Shown piece after piece: positions 1 to 6,067 of a stretch of 7,118 nt of DNA. The first letter of the stretch is position 1; each line of letters begins with the position of its first letter. The position numbers and the translations under genes were made by a program. Under the pieces are notes generated by a model. That model saw only the letters and a list, made by a program, of their open reading frames with translations. It had not been told where the DNA came from and made no database searches. Origin of the DNA: Rhodanobacteraceae bacterium (lineage in GTDB: Bacteria; Pseudomonadota; Gammaproteobacteria; Xanthomonadales; Rhodanobacteraceae); contig JAAXIA010000127.1 in assembly GCA_012270595.1 (NCBI GenBank), positions 1 through 7,118 of the forward strand. Reading direction: 5' to 3'.

Positions 1-215
1 CCGGCATGCATCATTTCCACCGCACAACAGGCCAGACCGAAGGTCATCGGCCACATCGACCCGGTCCGCGCCCAATTCATCAGCGCATCGATGGTGGTTG
101 TGACCATGCCGCGCTGGATGACGGGATTGTCCGGGTTTGGGCGCAGGATGTCATCCACCAGATCGAGCGGCTGCGGGTTGTGCATCACCCGGTCAATAGC
201 GGAGATCACTCCCAT
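1..215 (-). CDS. nuoB: NADH-quinone oxidoreductase subunit B (NuoB), 5' part only
   Basis: NuoB is the peripheral-arm subunit of respiratory complex I that holds the terminal 4Fe-4S cluster N2, which passes electrons to quinone. The window keeps the first 71 codons; the rest runs off the left edge. The visible protein starts [10 protein letters not shown] and contains [10 protein letters not shown] and [19 protein letters not shown]. The adjacent cysteines at residues 63-64 are the tandem Cys pair that helps ligate N2, so this is a true NuoB and not another NiFe-hydrogenase-like small subunit. The start codon ATG (215-213) lies inside the end of nuoA: the two genes overlap by 10 bases (ATGGGAGTGA), which points to translational coupling within the nuo operon. 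The usual order would place nuoC next, outside the window. Identification is firm; only the C-terminal part is unseen. Confidence 0.97.
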   Translation of the reverse strand, partial: MGVISAIDRVMHNPQPLDLVDDILRPNPDNPVIQRGMVTTTIDALMNWARTGSMWPMTFGLACCAVEMMHA

Positions 216-562
216 TCGAGCGCCCCCTTCTTCCACACGTACGCAAAACCAATCACCAGCAACAGCAGGAAAAAACCCATCTCAACCAGCGCAATCAAAC
301 CAATCTGTTTGAAAACCAAGGCCCACGGGAACAGGAAGGCAATTTCCAGATCAAAAATAATAAAGAGGATAGCCAACAGGTAATAACGCACATCAAAGCG
401 CATGCGCGCATCTTCAAATGCTTCAAACCCGCACTCGTAGGGGCCAAGTTTGTCTGCGTCAGGGTGACGCGGCCCGGCAAGCATGCCAATGGTCAACAGG
501 GCAAGCCCCAGACCAGCGGCAACCATAAGAAACAACAAAACAGGCCAATATCCGGCAACCAC
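206..562 (-). CDS. nuoA: NADH-quinone oxidoreductase subunit A (NuoA), GTG start
   Basis: NuoA (ND3 homologue) is a small membrane subunit of complex I at the junction of the membrane and peripheral arms. With the chosen GTG start the protein has 118 residues, the usual length of beta/gamma-type NuoA. Three membrane helices are seen (about 7-29, 60-82 and 88-109). The long loop between helices 1 and 2 holds the family signature [13 protein letters not shown], with its conserved Cys at residue 44, and helix 2 carries the conserved acidic FDLE (71-73). An ATG at 649 would give 147 residues, but the extra N-terminus ([10 protein letters not shown]...) is unlike the family. The GTG at 562-560 is preceded by GGAGGTGA, an 8-base match to the 16S anti-Shine-Dalgarno, ending 8 bases before it. 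The gene opens the nuo operon and overlaps nuoB. Identity is certain; the start is a strong inference. Confidence 0.94.
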   Translation of the reverse strand: MVAGYWPVLLFLMVAAGLGLALLTIGMLAGPRHPDADKLGPYECGFEAFEDARMRFDVRYYLLAILFIIFDLEIAFLFPWALVFKQIGLIALVEMGFFLLLLVIGFAYVWKKGALEWE

Positions 563-570
563 GATAAAAT

Positions 571-578
571 TCACCTCC
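571..578 (-). promoter_or_regulatory. Strong Shine-Dalgarno that decides the nuoA start
   Basis: On the minus strand the bases read GGAGGTGA, fully complementary to the 16S rRNA 3' end, and sit 8 bases before the GTG at 562. No comparable site precedes the ATG at 649. This supports the shorter NuoA. Confidence 0.75.
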
Positions 579-598
579 GCACCATAAAGCGCATCAGC

Positions 599-618
599 GA
601 TCGTCAGGGGCGACGATC
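599..618 (-). promoter_or_regulatory. Leader hairpin just upstream of the nuoA ribosome binding site
   Basis: A perfect 7-bp inverted repeat, GATCGTC/GACGATC, with a 6-base loop lies in the untranslated nuo leader, about 20 bases before the Shine-Dalgarno. It has no T-run, so it is not a standard terminator. It could stabilise the mRNA or modulate initiation; that role is inferred. Confidence 0.4.
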
Positions 619-627
619 TTGAAACCT

Positions 628-652
628 CCCAAGGCACCCACCCCACCATCCC
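628..652 (-). promoter_or_regulatory. Putative RNA/DNA G-quadruplex motif in the nuo leader
   Basis: On the minus (transcribed-sense) strand four G-tracts follow each other as GGG-N5-GGGG-N1-GGG-N6-GGG, which satisfies the usual G3+N1-7 pattern. It lies in the nuo mRNA leader between the promoter and the leader hairpin, 66 or more bases before the GTG start. The misleading upstream ATG of nuoA (649) falls in its first loop. Whether it folds is unknown. Confidence 0.4.
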
Positions 653-726
653 TGAAAGCTTCGCCTTGAGCGAATGGGAAAGGGGAACTCTTCATCTAAC
701 GGTCCACCACGATGCCTCTCTCGGTC

Positions 727-756
727 ATTGTACCATTTCACCCTGGCGCATGACAG
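727..756 (-). promoter_or_regulatory. Candidate sigma70 promoter of the nuo operon
   Basis: The minus strand shows a -10 element TACAAT (732-727; 5 of 6 consensus bases) preceded by TGG, an extended -10, and a -35-like CTGTCA (756-751; 4 of 6) at an 18-base spacing. Transcription would begin near 720, giving a leader of roughly 160 nt before nuoA. The site lies downstream of pilZ on the same strand, so nuo would be transcribed independently of pilZ. Confidence 0.5.
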
Positions 757-794
757 CCAGGACTTGAAAAACCTGTTAGCATCAGGTCGGTCAA

Positions 795-816
795 CGTCTG
801 CCCGCTATGGCAGGCG
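795..816 (-). terminator. Possible stem-loop after pilZ (weak terminator candidate)
   Basis: CGTCTGCC (795-802) and GGCAGGCG (809-816) can pair around a 6-base loop. In RNA from the minus strand one of the eight pairs becomes a C-A mismatch. It sits about 30 bases past the pilZ stop, but no U-run follows. It may slow or end pilZ transcription before the nuo promoter; the support is weak. Confidence 0.2.
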
Positions 817-847
817 CCTCATAAGTTCGGGTGCCCGGTGTTCCATT

Positions 848-1201
848 CTAAAGCGTCAGTGTAGGACGCTCCGAATTCAAGGCATCGGAAAGCAAAACCT
901 CAATACGCTGACGTGCCTTGTCGCCGTCGGCCGAAGCGTTAAACTGCACGCCAATACCCGCCGTACGGTTACCCTGCGCCCCCACTGGCGTGATCCACAC
1001 CACCTTGCCTGCCACGGATAGCCGCTCACCAACAGCCATCAGGTGAATCAACAAGACCACCTCATCACCCAGCGCATAGGACTGGGTAGTGGGTGCAAAC
1101 AGTCCACCTTGCTCCAAAAATGGCATATAGGCACCATACAGCGATGTTTTATCCCTAAACTGCAAGGAAATAATGCCCTGATGGGCAGCAGGCGGATTCA
1201 T
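848..1201 (-). CDS. pilZ: Type IV pilus assembly protein PilZ
   Basis: PilZ is a cytoplasmic protein needed for type IV pilus assembly and twitching; in studied species it works with the ATPase PilB and, in Xanthomonas, FimX. The 117-residue product matches the length of Pseudomonas PilZ (118). It carries the same blocks: GIISLQFRDK (9-18), LYGAYMPFLEQGGLF (21-35), the GDEV segment (45-48), VAGKVVWITPVGAQGNR (63-79) followed by AGIGVQFN (81-88), and a C-terminal SERPTLTL. The RxxxR and D/NxSxxG residues that bind cyclic di-GMP in canonical PilZ domains are not seen, as in the name-giving protein, so direct nucleotide binding is not expected. The start ATG is the first possible one: an in-frame TGA lies just upstream. 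A GAGGTGATC Shine-Dalgarno match precedes it, with rather wide spacing. The usual neighbours tmk and holB are absent: the gene is divergent from the MATE gene. Confidence 0.96.
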   Translation of the reverse strand: MNPPAAHQGIISLQFRDKTSLYGAYMPFLEQGGLFAPTTQSYALGDEVVLLIHLMAVGERLSVAGKVVWITPVGAQGNRTAGIGVQFNASADGDKARQRIEVLLSDALNSERPTLTL

Positions 1202-1297
1202 AAATCTGGGATCACCTCATGCACATAGTCAACGCAACCCGCTGGCCAACGCCACGCGGCGGCCGAAAACGTCAGATCAGCACGACGTGAGCGACGC

Positions 1298-1328
1298 CAG
1301 TGCAGGTACAATTCAGTGCAGGTACAAT
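1298..1328. repeat. Tandem 15-bp direct repeat upstream of the MATE gene
   Basis: CAGTGCAGGTACAAT occurs twice without mismatch (1298-1312 and 1314-1328), separated by a single T, so the period is 16 bp. Each copy ends in TACAAT, a good -10 hexamer on the plus strand, although no convincing -35 element lies at the right distance. It could be a duplicated regulator site or duplicated -10 region in the divergent pilZ-MATE gap. Confidence 0.85.
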
Positions 1329-1349
1329 AGCATGCTATCAAGCTAGCTT
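1327..1349. promoter_or_regulatory. Two adjacent perfect palindromes, possible operator
   Basis: ATAGCATGCTAT (1327-1338, 12 bp) is followed after one base by AAGCTAGCTT (1340-1349, 10 bp). The first overlaps the end of the tandem repeat. A start site set by the second TACAAT would fall near 1335, inside the first palindrome, a typical place for a repressor site. Function is inferred from position only. Confidence 0.45.
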
Positions 1350-1365
1350 ATGGACCATGTAATTC

Positions 1366-2760
1366 TTGCACTTTGATTATGCCCGTTTCAAAAGCGAGAT
1401 CCATGCCACTGTACGCTTGGCCTTACCGTTGATTCTGACCCAGCTTGCCGCTATCGGCAGCAATGTCATCGACGCCTTGTTGTCAGGTCACTACAGCGCC
1501 CACGTGATGGCGGCGGTATCCATTGGCACCTGTCTATGGGCTCTTGCCATCGTCACAGGGATCGGCATGATGATGTCGGTACCGCCATCCGTATCGCAAT
1601 TATCTGGTGCCGGGCGCCGCAACGAGATAGGCGCAGTATTCCACCAGGCCCTCTGGCTGGCGCTGGTGATGGGGGCGGTGCTCTTCTTCGCGGTGCGCCA
1701 TGCTGAACCACTGATCCGACTGCTGGGTGTGACACCAACGCTTTATGGCTCGGTAGGCGAATTCCTGCATGCCATCAGCTGGGGAGCGCCGGCACTCACC
1801 TGTTATTTCGCACTGCGGGGGCTATCTGAGGGGTTATCGCTGACCCGACCATCCATGTACTTTAGCGCAGGTGGGCTGGTCGTGCTACTTCCACTAGGCT
1901 ATGTATTCATGTTCGGCAAACTGGGACTACCACCACAGGGCGCACGTGGTTGCGGAATTGCCACAGCCTTGGTGCTATGGCTCGAAGTGCTGGCCTTTAC
2001 CGCCTACGTGTTACGCCATCGCCATTATCACGGTCTGGGTTTGCTCAAGCGTTTTCAATGGCCACAATGGCAGCAGATCAGCGCCTTGCTGAATATTGGC
2101 CTCCCCATGGCGGTGGCCTTGCTGGCTGAGACAGGATTGTTTATCGGTGCAGAGCTGCTCTTGGGGTCACTCGGTGAAGATGTGGTGGCCAGCCATCAGA
2201 TAGCACTCAATGTAGGATCGCTGTTCTTTATGATACCCGTCGGCCTGGCCATGGCCGTCACGGTACGGGTGGGACACGCTATCGGACGCAACGACCCTGT
2301 GGGTGTGCGTTACGCGGGCTTTTGTGGCATTGCCCTGGCACTCGTCTCACAGCTGATAGCAGCCACCTTTATGCTAACCCTGCCACATCTTATCGCCTCC
2401 TGGTACACCCACAACATCAGGGTCATCAAGCTGGCGACGCAGCTCCTGGTGCTGGCCAGTTTTTTCCAGTTTTCTGATGGCATCCAGGTTGTTTCCAATG
2501 GTGCCTTGCGTGGTATGAAGGACACCCGTGTTCCTATGGCCATGACATTGTTCGCGTACTGGGGAGTCGGCTTACCTACCGGCTGGTGGCTAGGCTTTCA
2601 TGAAGGTCTCGGCGCGCGCGGTATGTGGATGGGACTGATTATCGGCCTGACTCTGGCAGCAGTGTTGTTATTCGTGCGCTTCTGTCACAGTTCGCGACAC
2701 CCGCGTTTCGTCGGGCACAGTGTTTTGGATAACCTGCCCTATATTGCACCCGCGCCTTGA
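1366..2760 (+). CDS. norM: MATE-family multidrug/cation antiporter, NorM type
   Basis: This is an inner-membrane exporter that uses a sodium or proton gradient to expel cationic drugs. The 464-residue protein has about twelve hydrophobic segments arranged as two homologous halves, and matches NorM over its whole length: GLSEGLSLTRPSM (152-164), GCGIAT (195-200), ASHQIALNVGSLFFMIP (275-291), RVGHAIGR (301-308), GALRGMKDTR (379-388). The acidic residues important for cation binding and coupling in Vibrio cholerae NorM (D36, E255, D371) are all present, and at the same numbers if counting starts at the TTG at 1366. An in-frame ATG at 1357 is followed at once by TAA, so TTG is the first usable start. 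The Shine-Dalgarno is weak (GGA, 11 bases upstream). An 8-codon reading frame (1350-1376) overlaps the start in another phase. The upstream repeats suggest local regulation, but no regulator gene is adjacent. The actual substrate cannot be read from sequence. Confidence 0.93.
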   Translation: MHFDYARFKSEIHATVRLALPLILTQLAAIGSNVIDALLSGHYSAHVMAAVSIGTCLWALAIVTGIGMMMSVPPSVSQLSGAGRRNEIGAVFHQALWLALVMGAVLFFAVRHAEPLIRLLGVTPTLYGSVGEFLHAISWGAPALTCYFALRGLSEGLSLTRPSMYFSAGGLVVLLPLGYVFMFGKLGLPPQGARGCGIATALVLWLEVLAFTAYVLRHRHYHGLGLLKRFQWPQWQQISALLNIGLPMAVALLAETGLFIGAELLLGSLGEDVVASHQIALNVGSLFFMIPVGLAMAVTVRVGHAIGRNDPVGVRYAGFCGIALALVSQLIAATFMLTLPHLIASWYTHNIRVIKLATQLLVLASFFQFSDGIQVVSNGALRGMKDTRVPMAMTLFAYWGVGLPTGWWLGFHEGLGARGMWMGLIIGLTLAAVLLFVRFCHSSRHPRFVGHSVLDNLPYIAPAP

Positions 2761-2864
2761 CTACACCACGCTCACGAATATGTCCTTGTGTCGGGTGCAC
2801 CTGGTTTCATACAACCTTTCATGCGATCTAACCGACCACTTACCTGGAAATAGAAAGGATCGAC

Positions 2865-4736
2865 ATGGCTACACCACCACAGCTACCAGCAAAATACCAA
2901 ACGAATCGCTTTATCACCCTGCTGCGCGTGCTCGCCAGAAGCCTCAACCGGCTGCGTCTGGTGATCATTAATGCGATTTTCTTCGGTGTGCTCATATTGC
3001 TGCTGACACTTATGTGGCGTGGCGAAAGCCACCCTCTGCAAGACCAAAGCGTACTCGTGCTCGCACCGCACGGGCAGTTAGTGGAGCAATACAGCGCTAA
3101 CCCGCTGCAACGCAGCCTGGCCAAACTGGCCGGCGAACCACTGAAGCAGGTGCGCTTACGGGATATGCTGCGCGCCATTGGCGCGGCAGCGAAAGATCCA
3201 AGGATTACCCGCATCGTGCTCAACACCAGTCAACTGCACAGTGCTGGTTTCGCCGCGTTACGCGAGCTAGGAGCGGCACTCGACCGCTTCCGCGCCCACG
3301 GAAAACCAGTAACCGCATGGGCACCAAGCCTCGACCAGAAACAATATTACCTGGCCATGCACGCCGATCGGGTGCTACTCGATCCCCAGGGTGCCCTTAT
3401 GATAAGCGGTCTGGCCAATTACCGGCTGTTTTACAAGAAACTCCTCGACCGGATTGGTGTAAAGGTGCACCTGTTTCGGGTGGGTCAGTTTAAGAGTGCC
3501 GCCGAGCCCTACGTGCTGGACCATGCCTCCGCCGCGGCGAAAAAAGCCGATCGTTTCTGGATGAACGGCCTTTGGGACGAATACCTCGACGAAGTGGCAA
3601 AGCACCGCAAGATAGATCCGGCAACATTGCGTGCAGACATCGACCAATTACCAGCGAAAATCGTTCATGCCCGGGGAGATCTCGCACACTGGGCACTAGG
3701 CGTGCATTTAATCGACGCCACCGCCACCCGTGCCCAGCTCATCAGCATGCTGCGCAGACAAGGGGTGCCGCCTGGCAGGAGCGGATTTGGAATCCGCGCG
3801 GTAGACCTGTCAGCTTATCTTGAGGCCTTGCCGCACCCAACTCATCATTCAGCCCCTGGCGTGACCGTCGTCGTTGCCGAAGGTGAGATCAACGCCGGTT
3901 GGCGAGAAGCCGGTTCGATTGGCGGCAAATCCACAGCGGCCCTGATTCGCGCCGCACGCGAAGACCGACATACCCGTGCCATTGTGCTACGCGTAAACTC
4001 CCCGGGAGGCGAGACCTGGTCCAGTGAACAAATCCGTCGTGAAGTGGCATTGACTCGTGCCGCCGGTAAGCCCGTAGTGGTATCGATGGGTGATGTAGCT
4101 GCCAGTGGTGGTTACTGGATAGCCATGAATGCCAGCCGCATTTTCGCCAACCCAAACACCATCACCGGTTCCATCGGCATTTTCGGCATGTATTACTCTA
4201 TACCCGATACCCTGGCCAAGCTCGGTGTAAGCAGTGATGGGGTGGCAACCAGCCCGATGGCCGGAGCTTTTGACACCCGGCGCCCACTTGCCCCCAACAC
4301 CAGAAAGCTCATTCAGGCCATTGTGGACAAAGGCTACCGTGATTTTGTTGGCAGCGTGGCAAAAGCCCGGGGCAAGAGCATAGGCGCCATCAATGCGATT
4401 GCACAAGGACGGGTGTGGACCGGTCGCCAAGCCTTAAAGCGCGGCTTGGTTGACCAGCTCGGGGGACTTGACGAGGCTATTGCCAAAGCAGCTAGTCTGG
4501 CAAGACTGGGTAAGCACTATCCAGTGCGCTATAAGGAACTGCCTTCAAGCGTGTTTGCACAGTGGCTACTTAGCTTGAGCCACAGCGCGATGGTAGCCAC
4601 CTTGCAAAGCTATGGCTTACATCTCCCGCAAATGTTTGTACCGCCAAGTACACTGACAACAGGACTAGACCTGTTGCTCAAAGCCAAACCCGGCAAACCC
4701 AATACCTATGCCTATTGCTTTTGTACACCCAATTGA
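2865..4736 (+). CDS. sppA: Signal peptide peptidase SppA, 67K type (protease IV)
   Basis: SppA is a membrane-bound serine protease with a Ser-Lys dyad that degrades signal peptides left after secretion. At 623 residues it has the two-domain long form (E. coli SppA is 618), not the short single-domain type. A single N-terminal membrane anchor spans about 31-50. The first S49 domain (about 60-300) supplies the general-base lysine, K210 in RVGQFKSAAEP, matching E. coli K209. The second (about 330-550) supplies the nucleophile, S414 in GDVAASGGYW, matching S409; RVNSPGG (376-382) and TGSIGIF (434-440) are further family blocks. The C-terminus ends with a Cys-containing tail like that of homologues. 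An AAAGGA-type Shine-Dalgarno lies 5 bases before the ATG. It follows the MATE gene after 104 bases with no clear terminator, so read-through is possible, though the two share no known pathway. Confidence 0.96.
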   Translation: MATPPQLPAKYQTNRFITLLRVLARSLNRLRLVIINAIFFGVLILLLTLMWRGESHPLQDQSVLVLAPHGQLVEQYSANPLQRSLAKLAGEPLKQVRLRDMLRAIGAAAKDPRITRIVLNTSQLHSAGFAALRELGAALDRFRAHGKPVTAWAPSLDQKQYYLAMHADRVLLDPQGALMISGLANYRLFYKKLLDRIGVKVHLFRVGQFKSAAEPYVLDHASAAAKKADRFWMNGLWDEYLDEVAKHRKIDPATLRADIDQLPAKIVHARGDLAHWALGVHLIDATATRAQLISMLRRQGVPPGRSGFGIRAVDLSAYLEALPHPTHHSAPGVTVVVAEGEINAGWREAGSIGGKSTAALIRAAREDRHTRAIVLRVNSPGGETWSSEQIRREVALTRAAGKPVVVSMGDVAASGGYWIAMNASRIFANPNTITGSIGIFGMYYSIPDTLAKLGVSSDGVATSPMAGAFDTRRPLAPNTRKLIQAIVDKGYRDFVGSVAKARGKSIGAINAIAQGRVWTGRQALKRGLVDQLGGLDEAIAKAASLARLGKHYPVRYKELPSSVFAQWLLSLSHSAMVATLQSYGLHLPQMFVPPSTLTTGLDLLLKAKPGKPNTYAYCFCTPN

Positions 4737-4773
4737 TCCACGCCGCCTGCGCCTGATGGCGTGCTGCGTGATC
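4735..4773 (+). terminator. Stem-loop at the end of sppA, candidate terminator
   Basis: Starting in the sppA stop codon, GAT-C-CACGC (4735-4743) can pair with GCGTGATC (4766-4773) with one bulged C. An inner CGCC/GGCG stem (4744-4747 with 4758-4761) extends it to a 10-base loop. The T-run after it is poor (CGTTTACC). Intrinsic termination is plausible but unproven. Confidence 0.35.
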
Positions 4774-4827
4774 CGTTTACCTCTAGACAGCACAAACCAG
4801 GTTCATTACACCGCCATGTTCTATGCC

Positions 4828-4896
4828 CACGATGATGCGATGCGCTTAAGCGAAGTGCGAAGAAGATCATGAACGAGTGCCAAAACCATCATCGTG
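4828..4896 (+). promoter_or_regulatory. 10-bp inverted repeat upstream of the dehydrogenase gene
   Basis: CACGATGATG (4828-4837) recurs as the exact reverse complement CATCATCGTG (4887-4896), 49 bases apart. Between the arms lies the palindrome CGCTTAAGCG (4843-4852). The right arm ends 14 bases before the SDR start codon. The arms could be paired binding sites for one regulator or form a leader stem; the sequence alone does not tell which. Confidence 0.45.
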
Positions 4897-4900
4897 TAAG

Positions 4901-4915
4901 CTCATGACCCATGAG
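4901..4915 (+). promoter_or_regulatory. Hairpin enclosing the SDR start codon
   Basis: CTCATG (4901-4906) and CATGAG (4910-4915) form a perfect 6-bp stem around the loop ACC. The initiator ATG (4911-4913) is wholly inside the right arm, and only a poor Shine-Dalgarno (TAAG, 4897-4900) lies upstream. This could lower translation of the dehydrogenase; that effect is inferred. Confidence 0.4.
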
Positions 4916-5693
4916 TAGTCGTCTCGACGCATGGAAATTGCACGATCACACGGCATTGATTACGGGTGCCAGCAAGGGTATTGGGTATGCAACCGCGCGC
5001 GAACTGGCAGGGCTGGGTGCCAACCTGCTTCTGCTAGCGCGAGATGGGGATTACCTCGAACAGGTGCGTCTAGAGCTGGTGGATGATTTTCCAGAGATCG
5101 AGGTATGCACCTTTGCCGCTGACCTCACCGACCCCGAAGAACGGCTAGCCGTGTTCGATTGGCTGCTTGACCTGGGTCGGCCCATGTCGCTACTGATTAA
5201 CAATGTGGGTGGCAACCAGATCATGGGCACACTCGACTATGCACCAGAAGACTACCGTGCAATCTTCGAGAAAAATCTGTTTTGCGCCTACGAAATGTGT
5301 CGCCTGGCCTACCCACATCTGGTCGGTCATGTGCAAGCGGCCATCGTTAACGTCGGATCTGTCGCGGGACTTACCCATGTGCGCACCGGATCGGCTTATG
5401 GCATCGCCAAGGCCGCACTGCACCAGCTCACCCGCAACCTGGCTGTCGAATGGGCAGTGGAGGGTATTCGCGTCAACGCCGTAGCACCCTGGTATATCCG
5501 TACCCAGCGTTCAGAGATGAGCTTGAGTGATGTCGATTACCTGGAGGAAGTGCTCGAACGCACCCCACTTAAACACATCGGCAAGCCAGAAGAAGTGGCC
5601 GCCGCAATTGCCTTCCTGTGTCTACCAGCGGCCAGCTACATCACCGGTCAAGTACTGGCAGTGGATGGGGGGTTCCTTCATTTCGGGTTTTAG
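4911..5693 (+). CDS. Short-chain dehydrogenase/reductase, tropinone-reductase-like
   Basis: This is a 260-residue classical SDR, the normal length for a soluble NAD(P)(H)-dependent oxidoreductase that interconverts a ketone and an alcohol. The cofactor motif TGASKGIG is at 18-25, NNVG (usual NNAG) at 97-100, and the catalytic set is N122, S150, Y163 and K167 (YGIAK). LTRNLAVEWA (173-182) with IRVNAVAPWYIRT (186-198), then RTPLKHIGKPEEV and the C-terminal FLCLPAASYITGQVLAVDGG, resemble the plant tropinone reductase-like/SAG13 branch more than FabG. An arginine (R44) after the second strand suggests NADP(H), but the substrate is unknown. ATG 4911 is the first possible start because an in-frame TGA (4905-4907) precedes it; the Shine-Dalgarno is weak. 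The gene sits alone between sppA and a convergent gene, 174 bases after sppA, so context gives no pathway. Confidence 0.92.
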   Translation: MSSRLDAWKLHDHTALITGASKGIGYATARELAGLGANLLLLARDGDYLEQVRLELVDDFPEIEVCTFAADLTDPEERLAVFDWLLDLGRPMSLLINNVGGNQIMGTLDYAPEDYRAIFEKNLFCAYEMCRLAYPHLVGHVQAAIVNVGSVAGLTHVRTGSAYGIAKAALHQLTRNLAVEWAVEGIRVNAVAPWYIRTQRSEMSLSDVDYLEEVLERTPLKHIGKPEEVAAAIAFLCLPAASYITGQVLAVDGGFLHFGF

Positions 5694-5703
5694 CATCTCT
5701 CAT

Positions 5704-5732
5704 GCACGGCATGCAGTCAGTGATGTCCGTGC
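5704..5732 (+). terminator. Candidate terminator of the dehydrogenase gene
   Basis: GCACGG (5704-5709) pairs perfectly with CCGTGC (5727-5732) around a 17-base loop and is followed by a T/C-rich tract (CTTGCTCTTCTTCG). It lies 10 bases after the SDR stop. The loop is long and the T-run broken, so it would be a weak terminator. Confidence 0.3.
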
Positions 5733-5899
5733 CTTGCTCTTCTTCGTTCTTGTGTACACTCACGCTTATGGCGTATCGTCATGAGATAGAAAAAAAGCGG
5801 GCTTTACTAATGCTATGCCGTGCGTCAGCTTAAAACCTTCATGAACTCCCAAGATATGAGCAAAGCCGCAGAACATCCTGACTATAACCGAAAGGACAT

Positions 5900-5922
5900 A
5901 GGGATTTTTAAAATAGATCCCT
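5900..5922. repeat. AT-looped inverted repeat
   Basis: AGGGAT (5900-5905) and ATCCCT (5917-5922) form a perfect 6-bp stem; the 11-base loop contains the palindrome TTTTAAAA. It marks the left edge of the GC-rich coding-like stretch. Without a GC-rich stem plus T-run it is not a typical terminator. Confidence 0.45.
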
Positions 5923-6033
5923 GAACTTGGCCGGTCGCTCGGTTTCCTTCTTGAAAACGCATGCCTGGCCTATCAAGCGCTGGAGCGGCGCGGCCTGGCG
6001 ACACGCGACGCAAGGAACGCTGCCTCATTTTAG
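5917..6033 (+). pseudogene. Possible 3' remnant of an unrecognised gene
   Basis: Directly after an in-frame TAG (5914-5916) a 38-codon open stretch runs to TAG at 6031-6033 without a good start codon. It reads as a plausible protein C-terminus (LGRSLGFLLENACLAY followed by QALERRGLATRDARNAASF), is amphipathic, and its GC-rich codons contrast with the AT-rich DNA on either side. ALERRGLATR loosely recalls segments of MobA/MobL-type relaxases, but the match is too short to name. It could equally be chance coding bias. No function is proposed. Confidence 0.2.
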
Positions 6034-6067
6034 GCGGAAGTGTAAATTTCGATGCATTACATTACCT

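Noticed and set aside
660..847. A tRNA gene upstream of nuoA, common in relatives of this locus
   Set aside because: No GGTTCGAATCC-type T-arm, no acceptor stem pairing and no cloverleaf was found on either strand. The tRNA-Leu-like GTGAAATGGTA string belongs to the candidate nuo promoter.
674..1021. A 115-codon plus-strand frame opposite pilZ
   Set aside because: It overlaps pilZ antisense, its protein has no recognisable motif, and its low complexity fits a shadow frame.
2779..2852. A promoter for sppA in the MATE-sppA gap (TTGTGT ... TACAAC)
   Set aside because: Only 3 of 6 and 4 of 6 consensus bases match at an 18-base spacing, no better than chance.
3987..4430. A 147-codon minus-strand frame inside sppA
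   Set aside because: It lies wholly within the conserved catalytic domain of sppA and shows no family motif.
5790..5805. A-run and AAAGC-GG-GCTTT as a minus-strand terminator of the glutaredoxin-rhodanese gene
   Set aside because: The stem is only four or five weak pairs with a tiny loop and lies over 300 bases past the gene's stop; the seven-T run alone is not enough.
5841..5924. A 27-codon small reading frame in the intergenic gap
   Set aside because: No Shine-Dalgarno, no recognisable motif, and its end is inside the AT-looped inverted repeat.
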